This document shows positions 34,577 to 45,899 of a stretch of DNA of 64,000 nt, piece after piece. Position 1 is the first letter of the stretch. Each line of letters starts with the position of its first letter. The position numbers and the translations under genes are program-made. Location: contig KV748202.1 of the NCBI GenBank assembly GCA_001692895.1, positions 1,550,001 to 1,614,000 on the forward strand, given 5' to 3'. A model generated the notes under the pieces. The model was not told the DNA's origin and did not search any database. It saw only the letters and a list, made by a program, of their open reading frames with translations. Source of the stretch: Cenococcum geophilum 1.58 (Eukaryota; Ascomycota; Dothideomycetes; Gloniales; Gloniaceae).

Positions 34577-37252
34577 ATGGATCCTCTCACGATTTCCACA
34601 AGCGTTATCACTTTACTACAGGCAACTACGGCCATAATCTCAGTGTGTTACAACTTTAGAGCAGCATTAAAGAATGCGCCTTGGTCTTTAACAAGTATAA
34701 TCGAGGAGTTGAAATGTTTGCGCAGTATCCTAGAGAGTCTGGAGGAGCTTGCCCAAGGTCTAGACAAGCCATCAGGATTGGGAAAACGGCCAGTATTTGA
34801 GTCGCTTTCAGACCCGGATAACGGCCCGCTTGTAATCTGTCTGCGAGAATTAAGCATCTTGGATAAGAAAATGAAATCCTCAGGCTACGCAGGAACCGCT
34901 GGATTGAGGAGAAAAGCAGCTCTCCAAGCTTTAGGTTGGCAGCTGAAGGATAGAGATGCAAAGGAATGTCTGGAACGTATTGAAAGGTGTAAGACTACGT
35001 TGAGCCTTGCTCTTACTGCAGATGAAGCGTAGGTTGGCTCTTTCCCCTAAACGGTGACATTATCTATTTCGGTCTGAGATCACTGACTTTATAAAGCACG
35101 CTGCTTGTAAATATCCAGGACTTAACTACGTCTCTCCAAGCTACAGCTCAGAACATCGACTACAAAATAACAATTCTGGCGGACGACGTTCGATCTAGGG
35201 ACTTCGGTAATCCTCCATACTTTAAGCTGAGGTTCATAAACATTGCTAATTCTCGTAGATGGAGAACATAGGGCCATGATGCAATGGCTTTCACCCGTGG
35301 ATCCATGCGAGAACCACGAAGCAGCTATTTCAGCGCATCAGGAAGGGACTGGTACCTGGATCCTTGAGTCCAAGGAGTTCACAGAATGGTATCAAGCCAA
35401 GAGCTTATTTCTTTGGGTCAGTGGATTTCGTAAGTCTCTCTGTCATGTAGAATAAGAAAGCTCAAAGGCTAACCGGATACCATCCGCAGCTGGGGCTGGA
35501 AAGACAATACTTCTGTATGATATCTCTCAGCTCGTCTGACATGCATTCTAATTATGATAGCTCTCGTGTCGTTGCACACCTCACACGATATCGGGAGGAT
35601 ACTTTCGATGATGTTGGAATCGCATACTTTTACTGCGACTTCACTCGGAGCGAATTTAAAAACGCGAGAAACATAATCGGATCGCTAGTAGCGCAACTGT
35701 GCTCGCAATTCCAGTGTCCAGAAGAACTGATACTCGCCTTCAAGGACAGTCTCAGTCCTGGCCAAAGACGGCGCCCAAGCTGGGAGCTCCTGAAGCAGAC
35801 GCTATCATGGTTTTCCAAAGATCAGAAGATTCTGATTCTCGTTGACGCTCTTGATGAATGCGAACAACGGGAAGAAGTTCTCAACTTTCTCTCCAAGCTT
35901 CGAGAAGACAGTGGGAAAATCAGTATGCTTGTTACTAGTCGCGAGGAAGCCGATATCGAGGGTGCATTCCAGTCGTTTTCGAGGCTACGAATAGAAAAGC
36001 GTCGTCCTGAAGTGGATAGAGATATTAAATCGTACATCGACCAACGTCTTGAGGTCGATGCCGGTTTGAAAGGACTCCCCCCGTCTGTGAAAGCTGACAT
36101 CAGACTCTCTCTTAACGGAAAATGCGCTGGAATGTATGTTGCCTTGGTATTCACCCAAGTCATAGCTGACTTTGTAGGTTTCGCTGGGCCCAATGCCAGC
36201 TTGACGCACTTTCTCAGCTCCGCACAATAAGAGCGATCCGCACGAACCTAAATCAGCTCCCGAAAGGCCTGAACGAAACTTACGCAAATATCCTGAAAAG
36301 AACTAGCAAAGACGATGTCGAGCTACTCCGCAGAATTCTACTCTGGGTTACATTTGCAGTTCTTCCACTGACGACTGAAGAGCTTCACGAAGCCGTAGCA
36401 ATCGAAGCTGGCATAGGTAGCCTTGACGAAATTGAAGAATCTCGGCTCAGTAATCCTAAGCATATTCTGAGTCTCGGTGGCAGTCTTCTCAGTGTCTCTG
36501 AAGAAGGTCACGTCAGGTTAGCGCATTTGTCGGTAAAGAATTATCTGCTCTCCGCAGATATCAACACGACCCCTGAAGTATCCAAATTCAGTATGAGTCT
36601 AAAGGAAGCAAACCAAGAACTGGCTATCAATTGTCTCACATACCTTTCTTTGGATAGCTTAGCTAGCGGTCCGTCTGTGACATTAGACGACTGGGAAGAC
36701 CGTCTAGCGCGTCACCCACTTCTCAGACACGCAGCGAAAGGATTGGCATACCTTCGGGCAGCGAGCTTAACACCCAGGCTGAAAGACCTTGTTTCCAATT
36801 TCTTCGCTGCAAACTCTCGAAAGACCTTTATGTCGTGGATCCAGGTTTTGAACTCCGACGGGATCTTCACATGGAACGATTACCCGCGACACGCTACACG
36901 ACTGTATTACGCAGCTTCATTCGGCCTGGGTGATATTGTCGATGGTTTGATCAAAAGTGGAGTCGACCTCGATGTTCCAGGAAGCCGATTTGGCGGCACT
37001 GCTCTGCATGGCGCAACGTTGCGGGAACATATTCCTGTTATGAAAGCCCTCCTCAAAGCGGGTGCTAGTCCCTCTCGAGCGGACTTCAATCTCGTTACTC
37101 CACTTCACACTGCTGTTGTATACGGCAACGTCAAGGTGATTAAGTTGCTTTTGGAGTTCGGAGCATCGAAAAGTGCGGCTGACAGTCTTGGTGAAACGCC
37201 ATATGATTGGGCAGGACAGACAGTGTCTCAGAAATTGCTCCAAGGGAAATAA
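34577..37252 (+). CDS. NACHT-ankyrin NLR-like STAND protein, intact
   Basis: Six exons: 34577-35028, 35097-35206, 35259-35429, 35490-35514, 35561-36133 and 36178-37252, encoding 801 residues with no lesion. Residues 1-150 (MDPLTISTSVITLLQATTAI onward) match the helical N-terminal domain common in fungal STAND proteins (HeLo/PigL_N-like), the presumed effector. A linker with WLSPVDPCENH and GTGTWILESKEFTEW leads to the P-loop GFPGAGKTIL (residues 243-252, built from a 25-nt exon) and Walker B KILILVDALDECEQREE (about 342-358), with TSREE as sensor. MFRWAQCQLDAL (about 444 onward) is formed only by splicing the 44-bp intron 36134-36177 (GTATGT donor, CTGAC branch, GTAG acceptor). The C-terminus (about 680-790) has four ankyrin-type repeats such as GTALHGATLREHIPVMKALL and TPLHTAVVYGNVKVIKLLL. 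Such proteins sense non-self and can trigger cell death; the role here is inferred. Confidence 0.93.
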
Positions 37253-37313
37253 TTGCTTAGATAAGGAAATAAAAGACTTTAAAAGACTATATATTATTGT
37301 TTATTTATTGCTT

Positions 37314-37878
37314 AACGTCTAATACAGATCCTATCTTGGCCTACATAAACTACTCCGTATATGGTGTGAGGTGACAGGCTCCGCACCACCCAGCTACGGC
37401 ACAAAACCCAAAAGGTAAGCGAGTGACTGGCCAGGCACGGCTGTGCGGAACAAGGTGACTTCGTCACCTGACATATAGGGGAAAAGTAATATTAATAGGA
37501 AAAAACCCTAAGTATATTGGGGGGAGAAAAGCCCTATAAGCCACCTTAATAGGGTAAAACTCTATTAACTATTTCTATACGTAGCTATGGCCCCCTACAG
37601 CTACTTAAGCTACGTCTTTAACCTTTATTAGATATTAAGTCTCCTTAGTAACTATTATATTCTTATAGCTTATAGCTTAAACTAGGGTTTACTACGTCCT
37701 AATCTAGCTAGGTCTTACTACTTATTAATTAATTACCGTATACTATAGTTTCCTATATCTTAACCATTTCCTTATACTACTTTTTATAAATTACTATATA
37801 CCCTATCCCCCTAAGGCCTATTAAAGGCGTAGGGATATTTATCTATAACTAGCTTTATAATACTAAAGGGTAAGCGGA

Positions 37879-37909
<31 letters not shown>

Positions 37910-38175
37910 GTATCTTTTATACTTAAGCCCTAGTTATTAGGCCCTTCCTAAGGTAACTAGTTATAGAGAGGAGGTAAGGTAAACTATAGGGTTATTATCT
38001 AGGCCACTAAGTAGTATATAGTATAGACGGCGAGTAACTATGTATTTCGCGGGCGATTGCCCTAAGGGTTAAGAAGGGGTGCATTTATATTTATTTATCG
38101 CTTACTTATTAATTATAAGGTATTATTAATCTTTGGTTTAAAGTTTAGGGACGCATTAAATCTATTTTATATCTA
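37314..38175. repeat. Dispersed repeat R, copy 2 (RIP-altered)
   Basis: Aligns with 9825-10575, with many C-to-T/G-to-A differences. It begins 61 bp after the stop of the NLR gene. It contains a 110-bp GC-rich insertion (37363-37472) and an (AT)n run (37879-37907) that copy 1 lacks. Confidence 0.75.
37363..37472. mobile_element. Small GC-rich insertion with imperfect inverted ends
   Basis: Relative to repeat R copy 1, about 110 bp are added here. Ends GGTGTGAGGTGAC and GTCACCTGAC form an imperfect inverted repeat, and ATAT follows on the right as it precedes on the left. It is unmutated within RIP-altered surroundings. A miniature transposon is likely, family unknown. Confidence 0.5.
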
Positions 38176-38548
38176 TAAGGAGTATATAGGTAGGCTTAAA
38201 ATAGGGTATATATCGGCAAAATACAGTCCCTTATTAATGGTCTCAATAGTTAATAGTTAACGCAATTGGCACGTCGTTAAGGGCATTTGGCAACTCAACC
38301 GACTAGCCTATATTATGTTTTTTTAAACACGTGGCTTACGCGTAGGCTGCGCGCAATCTACGCAATTAGTGATTTTATTATTTTACCTTTTACTTATAAA
38401 AATATTAAAAGTCCTTTAAGTTCTATATATTATAGTAAATTATAATATTATATAATATAATACATATATAATAAGACTTCCCTTAGGTAAACTTTTATAA
38501 AATAAATTATTACCTAATTGTTTTTTAATAGCATTGTTATAGGGCTTA
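38176..38548. mobile_element. Left part of a DNA transposon remnant interrupted by family B
   Basis: The block around 38290-38375 (GGCAACTCAACC, CACGTGGCTTACGCGTAGG, CTACGCAATTAG) resembles, inverted, 45535-45640 on the far side of the LTR element (CTAATTGCGTAGG, GGCTACGTG, GGCCTAGTTGGCAG). The two flanks may therefore be the inverted ends of one transposon. Superfamily unknown. Confidence 0.4.
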
Positions 38549-38735
38549 TATCATAGTGCTGTAATAAAGTAGATTAAATAACTACGTTATGGTATAAAGA
38601 GGGGAAGAAGGTAGAAAGGGGGTATTTTATATAAATAGTAGGGCCGGCCGCTAAGTCACTAGTAGTAGGCTAGCTAATAGTAGGAAATAGTATAAGATAG
38701 TATAAAATAGTATACATTAGGTCAGTGCTATAATA
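38549..38735 (-). repeat. 3' LTR of family B element (187 bp)
   Basis: Starts TATCATAGTGCT (from TGTCACAGTGCT) and ends GTGCTATAATA. It carries the unmutated core GGGCCGGCCGCTAAGTCACT. It aligns over its full length with 45267-45453. Confidence 0.9.
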
Positions 38736-39129
38736 GTACTCCTCTCCCCTAAATAGTTTAGTCCCTAAACTAAATAGATAATTTAAAAATAGGCAGTATA
38801 TAGGGTTGCCTATTTTTTACCGTAAAGATATTAGTTCCGCTTACCGCCCTTAACTAAGCTAATAGCGATTTTCTATACCGGGTATAGAAAATCCTAATTA
38901 GTTAGTTTAGTAAGTAAGGTCGGCAGAACTCTATACCACCACCTAAATTAATTCGCGTGGCGTTTCTTAGCAAGAATTTAGCTAATTAGATAACTTTAAC
39001 TGCTAATTAAAGTTCTATAACATCTTAACCACTACAAATTTTAATACGGTGGTTAGCCGTAACCTTAGCGTAACTTTTCCTTATCTTATACCTAGTCTAG
39101 GGGTCCTAGCTTCTTAGGGCATTGCTTAT

Positions 39130-42100
39130 AAAAGTGCTATATAGCTTATTTATAACCCTTTAGGTCTTCCTCTAGCTGCTAGGTTATATCCTTATAATAT
39201 TTCCATTTAATCTTATAAGTTAGGCCCTAGGGGTCTTCGTTATATATATTAAGGATTTTCTTAAACTCCTATTTGTCTTTTATATTGCCGTTATTATCTC
39301 TTTTTGCTATTCGTCCTTATATATTACGGCGCTCTATAGTATTAATATTTACTTAGCTAAAGATCTCTTTAGCAGCCTAGAGGCGGACCTTAGATATATA
39401 AAAGGATTTATTTACTTAGATATAGTCCGGGAGGTTTACTATAACTACCCCTTAGTATACTGCAAGTACAGGGTATAGGCCGTCCTATTTCTTTTTAGGT
39501 CTATTAATTTTTATATTTTCTAAGCTAACTATAACTATATTGCCTTTATAGAATAATACGCTCTCATCCCTATAGATATTAGTATTATTTTTATAGCGTT
39601 ACTATAAAATCCGGGCTAGGGCCTTAAGCTATATTAATATCCGCTTAAAGTAGTTGGCTATAGAGTTTACGCGGAAGAACTCCTTCTTTACTTATACTAA
39701 TAGTATTAGTAGGTAGGGGCTAGCAGGCTTAATTACGAGGTAAGGGTTAAAGCTATAGTTTACAAAAAATGGGGAGATGCCTATACTCTTATTAACTTAA
39801 TTATTTATAATAAACTTAGTAAGCGGTAGGTAATTAACCTAGTTATCCTATATAAAGCTAATAAAAACATAGAGGTATTTATTTATAGCAGTGTTAATAA
39901 TTTTAGTTTAGCTATTTATTTTTAGGTGCTAGGCTAAGCTTAGTTTCAAGATTATCTTAAGGTATTTACTTAGTTATTGCTAGAAGTCGCTAATAAATTA
40001 TATACCGTAATTAGGGATAATTATACTTAGTGCACTATAGAGCTTATATACGTTATTAATAAAGCTATTAACTAGCTCCTTTATTAAGAGTCCTATTACC
40101 AAAATAAAGTATTATATTTTAGTTAGGCGGTCTATAATAATAAGGATATATTTATATACCTTACTATAGCGTTAGTATACTAGCAGTATTATAATATAGT
40201 TAATTAAGATATCGGTCTATAGGTAGGCGGGTAATTTTAGTAGCTTTAGAGACCCAGGTGGGGTAAAATAGGGGGTCTTAGTATAAAAGTATAGGGCACA
40301 GTCTTTAATAAAGGTAGCTGTAAACTAGGAGATTCCTAGCTACTAGTATATTTAGTTTAAGAGGTTAAGAGTTTTAACCTAGCTGGGGTAACTAGCGGGG
40401 CCGCTACTATAAAAGTAATAGGTAACTTCTAGGTGGAGGACTAGGGCGTTAGGGATAAAGAGACGTTAGCGGGAGTAAATCTATTTGTTAATAATACTAT
40501 ATTCTAACTTATTATAATAGAGTAATTTCCTAATCTTTTTTAGCTAATAATGAGCTTTCTAATTACATAGGGCCGCTACTATATCTCTTATAAGTTTATT
40601 CTTCTGGTATTCTAGCTAAATTAACTTATTTAGTAACTTTTTAGCTATTTTAGGGTTTAGAGCGGCTATAAACTTTACGTTGTTATAATTATAGGACTTA
40701 TATAGTAATTCTTCTAAGATTATAGAGTTAACTTTTTAGGGTGGTATAATAACTTAGGCTTAGTAGCGGAGGCGTTTATTATTAGTGTCCTTAGGCCTTA
40801 TTCCTAATAGCTAGCTTAGGGTGTTAGGGAGCGTAGCTTTACTATTAGGTCTATATATAATTATAAAGTTAAACTATAAAAGAAACTCTACCTACTAGAC
40901 TTGGCGCTAATTTAGCTACTTAGTAGTTATAAACATTTATAAGTTCTTATAGTCGGTAATAATTTTAAACGGCTCCTTAGTCCCTTATAGCTTAGGACGC
41001 TATTCCTTTAAAGCCTTAATAATAGCTAAAAGTTCTTTATTATAGATCTTGTAGTTATACTTTAGTATAGAGTACTTTACAGAGAAGAATGCGACCAGCC
41101 TTAATTTTCCGTTATTATTATACTAGAAAAGGACTCCGCTAGAAGCCTAATTTAATACGTCTATTTCTACCACTATTTTCTTTATATGGTTATAGTATAC
41201 TAATACTAGTGCTAAAGTAAAGGCTCCCTTAAGGGCCTTAAACAATTTAGCTTATTTTAGTCCCTATAGCCATCTAATATCCTTCTTTAAGAGTTTTATT
41301 ATAGGTATAGTAATAGCAAAGTAGCCTTAGATAAATTATTGGTAGAAGTTCACGAAGCTAAAAAATTGTTATAGTTCTTTAATTAATATTGGGTCCTTTT
41401 ATTTCTATAAGGCCTATACCTTCTTAGGGTTTATAGTTATACTATTAGTTAAGATAATTAAGCTAAGGTATTTTGCTTTAGTAGAGTAGAACTTAAACTT
41501 ATTAATATTAATCTAAAGTCTAGTATTACCGAGTCTTTAGATAACTTAATTTATATACTTAGTATACTTAGCACGTATTTTAGAAAAAATAAGGACGTTA
41601 TTAAAGTAGGTAGTATAGTAGTTATTAAGGGCGTTATATAGAATATAGTTAATATAGTTTTAGAATATAGCGGGTGCATTATAGAGGCTAAATAGTATAA
41701 TTAGTATTTTATAGAGTCCAAACTGGGTAATAAATACTATAAGCTACTTATAGCCCTTTGAAATCCAGATCCGGTTAAACGCAGTAATTATATTAAGTTT
41801 AATGAAGTACTTAGCACCATAAAGTACGTTAAGTATCTTGTGGATTAGTAGTAGTAGGTACTAATTCTTAATAGTAACTGTGTTTAGGCCTTAGTAGTTA
41901 TAGTAAATTTATATACCGCCACCAGGCTTAGTAGTAAGGAGGAGTAATATAGTAGCTAATAAGGTTAATTTATAAATAAAACCCTTATCTAGCATCTTAT
42001 TAATCCACTTCTTTATATACCTAAGTTTAGCAGGTAAAAGTAGTCTATTTTTATAGTACGGGGCCTAGTTTCTAGAGATAATCTTAATTTTATAGTCCTA

Positions 42101-43500
42101 TAGTTAGTAAAGGGGCAGCTTATCTATATTATTAGGGAGAAAGTGCTTAATATATTTATAAAACTCCTTTAATAGGCGTTATTGAATATCTTTACGGGTT
42201 AATCCTAGTTTGCCTTTTAGGAAAATTTTAATATTAGTATTAACTATCTTCCAATATAAAAGCTTGGGTTTAGTTTTTAGATTTATTTTAAAGAAGTTAT
42301 AGAAATAGGGGAAAAGCACTTTATAGGCTTCCTTTATTATATAGTCGCCTTCCACTAACTAGTAGAAAGACCTTTTTAATAGGTTCGGTACTTCTATTAG
42401 GCCTATAGGTAGCTCTCTAAGCAGCTATTAGTACTTATCTTATTTAACTAGTTCTACTAGCTCCGCTATATAGATCCTTATTACCTTTACGTCTTTTTAT
42501 TTATAGAACTAGGTGAAATTAATAGTATAAGTATATTTAATATTGTCTAGGTTAGGGCGTATCTAGTTCTCTAGTGCTATAGCTAGACTAGTACGGCTTA
42601 GTTAGCCTAGGGGGGCGGAAATAAAGCGGCGGCCCTATATAGTACGTGCGGGAGATAGGTATAAGGTTAGGCGTTATAGTAGCGCAGTTTCTATTATCTA
42701 GGTCTTAGTAGTTCTATAGCTAATCCTTACTATAACGCAAGCTATAGTGTGCGTATATAGCATATAGCATAGTTTTAGGTATTAGGCTAGGCGGCTAGGG
42801 TTTAAATAGTACCTAGGTTAGGGTTAGATTCTTAATAATAGCAATATAAAGCAGACCTTCTTCCTTAGTCTTAGTAGGGCTAGCTAGCCCGTTATTTTAG
42901 TCTTAAGTGCTAAGGTAGTCTAGTCTTTTACTATCTTATTTCTTTACAGCTATATAGGCTCCCCTTTATTAGGAACGTCTTCTACTATTAAGGCTTTATA
43001 TATAGTCCTAGGCATTAGGCTTAGTAGTGCTAAGTATTTACGTAGGGCGTCCCTATTACTATTAGTTATCTCCTACAGGAGGTAGTACCTAGAGTAGTAG
43101 TCTAAGTTAAAGCGGATTTTAAGTTTCCTAAAGCTGGGACAGGGCTTATGCTTTTAAAGCCAGGGCATATCTAGGATAATTAGGGTAGTGGGTAAGAGTT
43201 TAATAATAAAAAAGAGTATAGCTTTAGTATAAAGGCCAATTAATATTTAGGTAGTAAAGTAGTCCGTAATAAGCGAAGTTAAGATACTATCTATAAGGCG
43301 TAGTGGCCTAGGTACTAGCAGCTTCTTAATTATAACGTTATACTTTCTTATAATAGACTCTGCGTTAGTAAATACTATTATAGTACTACCGGAGTCTATT
43401 AGGCTTACTATATTAATATAAACTTAGGGGTATAGGTTATATAATAAGGAGAGTTAGGTTTAAATAAGGATTAATTTCTTATTACTATTTACTAATTTAA
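39130..43500 (-). pseudogene. Family B pol remnant
   Basis: Read on the minus strand through stops. Protease-like and linker sequence lies at about 42200-43500. The RT starts near 41930 with KPGGGI, then YYNY-x-GLNTVTIKN, GAKYFIKLNIITAFNRIWIS, FGLYKILIILFSLYNAPA and YFNNVLIFSK (the catalytic YLDD region, Asp to Asn). RNase H shows YNKELLAIIKALKE and IITDYKNL (about 40900-41080). The integrase includes YILIIIDRLTKI (about 40150). A chromodomain near 39190-39290 reads LTYKIKWKYYKDIT. All domains belong to Ty3/Gypsy chromoviruses. Confidence 0.88.
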
Positions 43501-45266
43501 GATTAAGTAGCAGCTTACTAATAGAAAGAATTAATTAATCTAGTAATAAGGACCTAATCTTCTCGTCTTCCTCCTTATATAGTTTAGACCCTTAAACGTA
43601 ACTTAGTTTAAGGGTTTACAATTTAATAACTAGGGTATAAGGCTGTCTTAATAGGGCGGTCTAGTATCTATCTAGCTAGTGGTATTAGTTTTAGTCTTAG
43701 TTAGGGTATAAAAAGATAATACCTTACTAATAATATAGCTGTGTTTGTATTTGCTAGCGCGGAGTCGCTAATACTAGGCGTTATTAACGGGTTAGGCTCC
43801 TATATAGGGTATAGTTTAGAATAACTAAGCCGTAGGGTTAAAAGGGGGGGGGTTATCTACTACAGCTATAATAGGCTCCGCGGTCGCCGCGTTTATAATA
43901 AACTCTATAGTTACTACGTCCACGGTTATTAATTTACGTTATTTAATAGGGTAGTATTAGGACTAGGTTTACTATCTTAGTAGGGTTATAGGCGTCCTTT
44001 TAGTAGCTAGGTAGGCTATAGGTAAGGTATAATCTATTATTAACGCGGTACTTACACTCCGTGTCAAAGATTTTATTAAGGTCTATAGGTTCTCTAGTTA
44101 CTGCAAGGGTTAGGGTTAATATAGGGGTAGGAGTTTAGGCAAGTAGGTGGTAGTTAGTGTTCTTTTTAAGGTTAGTTTAGTATATATAGTTTATAAGGTT
44201 CTTAGCGAATATATCTACCTACTTACTCTAACCTATATAGTTACTATTATTAATTTTATAGGTAAGTCTAAGTACTAGCTCTTCCATCTTTAGAGAAATA
44301 AACTTTTAAAGTAGGTTTACCTTTTATTTATCTATCTTCTTAGCGCGGACTATTAGCTTATTAAGCTCTCCCTTTTAGGACTAGTAATTACACTCGCCCT
44401 AGGGGAAATAGTTAAGCTTATTCTTTATAACCTAGGTTATATTAAAGACCTTATAGTAGGTAGTAAGGTCTTTAAGCATATCTTCCTTAATAGGCCATTT
44501 TTACGCAGATATATTATTTGGGTTCTTATATATAAGCTATAGGCCCTACTTAATAAACTTATAGGCCTTATTCTTTAGTATATCTAAGATATAAAGGATC
44601 TAGGACTAAACTATATTAAAGTAGTCCTAGTCCCAGTTAAAAACTCCCTTAATTTTAATATACTAGGTTTTAAAATTAGCTTATTATTCTAGCGGGGTAC
44701 CTTTTCCGCTAAATATTAGCGGGTCTTTAGATCTCCGTTTTTTCTGCTAGGTTACTACCGTTATTATAAGGGTTAATTATTTTAAAATAGCAATAGTCTC
44801 TGCTTAGGAGTTAATAGTTCCTATCTAGAAAGTAATAAAGGCCCTAAGGTTTTTTATTAGCTTTTTTATTAGTGGTGTTTATATTATATATATACTATAG
44901 TCCTACTTTAATGTTATTAAGGAACTCGTTAGTATAGTTAATAAAAGTAAAATAAGCTTTACTAGGCTTAAAGGTCTTAGGGTATAGTAGGGAGCGGCGG
45001 ATTATCTATGCGATATTAGGGTATATTTCTATAAAGAGGTTTATAAAAACGTCGCGGGGGTTCTAGGTTTCGGCTATTTTGGTATTATTAGTATTACCCA
45101 TCTAGGCGCTAGGTAAAAACTAAGGATTATTTTAGAACTGTGCTAGGGATATATCCGTTTCAGCAGAGGCGCGTATAGGTCGCGATTACTCTAAGGCGGA
45201 GGTTAATTAGCTAGGGTATAAGGAATTAGTAATTGCGACGGGGCGTAAATTAAAAATACTATAAAC

Positions 45267-45453
45267 TATTACAGTGCTATAATAAAGTAGACTAAATAAC
45301 TACGTTATAGTATAAAGAGGGGAAGAAGGTGGAAAGGGGGTATTATATATAAATAGTAGGGCCGGCCGCTAAGTCACTAGTGGTGGGCTAGCTAATAGTA
45401 GGAAATAGTATAAGATAGTATAAAACAGTATGCGCTAGGTTAGTGCCGTGACA
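45267..45453 (-). repeat. 5' LTR of family B element (187 bp)
   Basis: Starts TATTACAGTGCT and ends AGTGCCGTGACA, forming short inverted ends. Differences from the other LTR are mostly transitions of RIP type. Confidence 0.9.
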
Positions 45454-45458
45454 GCTTA

Positions 45459-45711
45459 TTAGAGCTTAAGTAAAAATAAGTAAAAATAGGGAAATAAAAA
45501 AATCTATTAAGTTAGGTATTAAGTTAGTTGTTAAATACGCTAATTGCGTAGGCTATGTATAGGCTACGTGTTAAAACCGTCAAATACGCTAACTGCGTCA
45601 ACTGCGGCCAATTGGCCTAGTTGGCAGTATTTGATTTTCACTTAACGGGTAGTTTAAGTTTCAGCCTACAAATATTTTCCCGATTTAGTAGCTATTTTAT
45701 AGGGGATACTA
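45459..45711. mobile_element. Right part of the DNA transposon remnant interrupted by family B
   Basis: Contains AATACGCTAATTGCGTAGG and ACGCTAACTGCGTCAACTGC as a local direct repeat, and an inverted counterpart of 38290-38375. It continues the sequence left of the LTR element across the GCTTA duplication. Confidence 0.4.
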
Positions 45712-45899
45712 ATACTAGTGGTTTTTAAGATCTTACTATCCTATATAAAAACTTTTCACTACTACCTATAACGTCTTAACAACTACTATCTCCTACCTAT
45801 ACACTATATAATATCTTTATATTAGCTTTACTAAATCTAAAAACTAGTAGGTTTATAGTCGTTATCTTATATAGATATATAGTCCAATTTTAACGGCCT
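45712..45899. repeat. Dispersed repeat B, copy 2 (RIP-altered)
   Basis: 188 bp aligning with 10641-10829. Nearly all differences are C-to-T or G-to-A in CpA/TpG context, for example TTTCACCACCGCC reading TTTCACTACTACC. Confidence 0.8.

Larger units (their letters stand above)
38549..45453 (-). mobile_element. Ty3/Gypsy chromodomain retrotransposon, family B, complete, TSD GCTTA
   Basis: Complete 6905-bp element on the minus strand: two 187-bp LTRs and a 5-bp duplication GCTTA (38544-38548 and 45454-45458). Next to the 3' LTR, on the minus strand, lies the polypurine tract GGGGAGAGGAG. The coding order on the minus strand is gag, protease, RT, RNase H, integrase, chromodomain. RIP-type stops are everywhere. 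It inserted into an older DNA transposon. Confidence 0.92.

Noticed and set aside
36131-36240. Apparent frameshift in the NLR gene after NGKCAGMY
   Set aside because: A 44-bp intron with GTATGT donor, CTGAC branch site and TAG acceptor joins GM to FRWAQCQLDAL in frame, so no lesion is needed.
37879-37907. (AT)n run considered as centromeric or origin signal
   Set aside because: It is a simple dinucleotide expansion inside repeat R copy 2, absent from copy 1.
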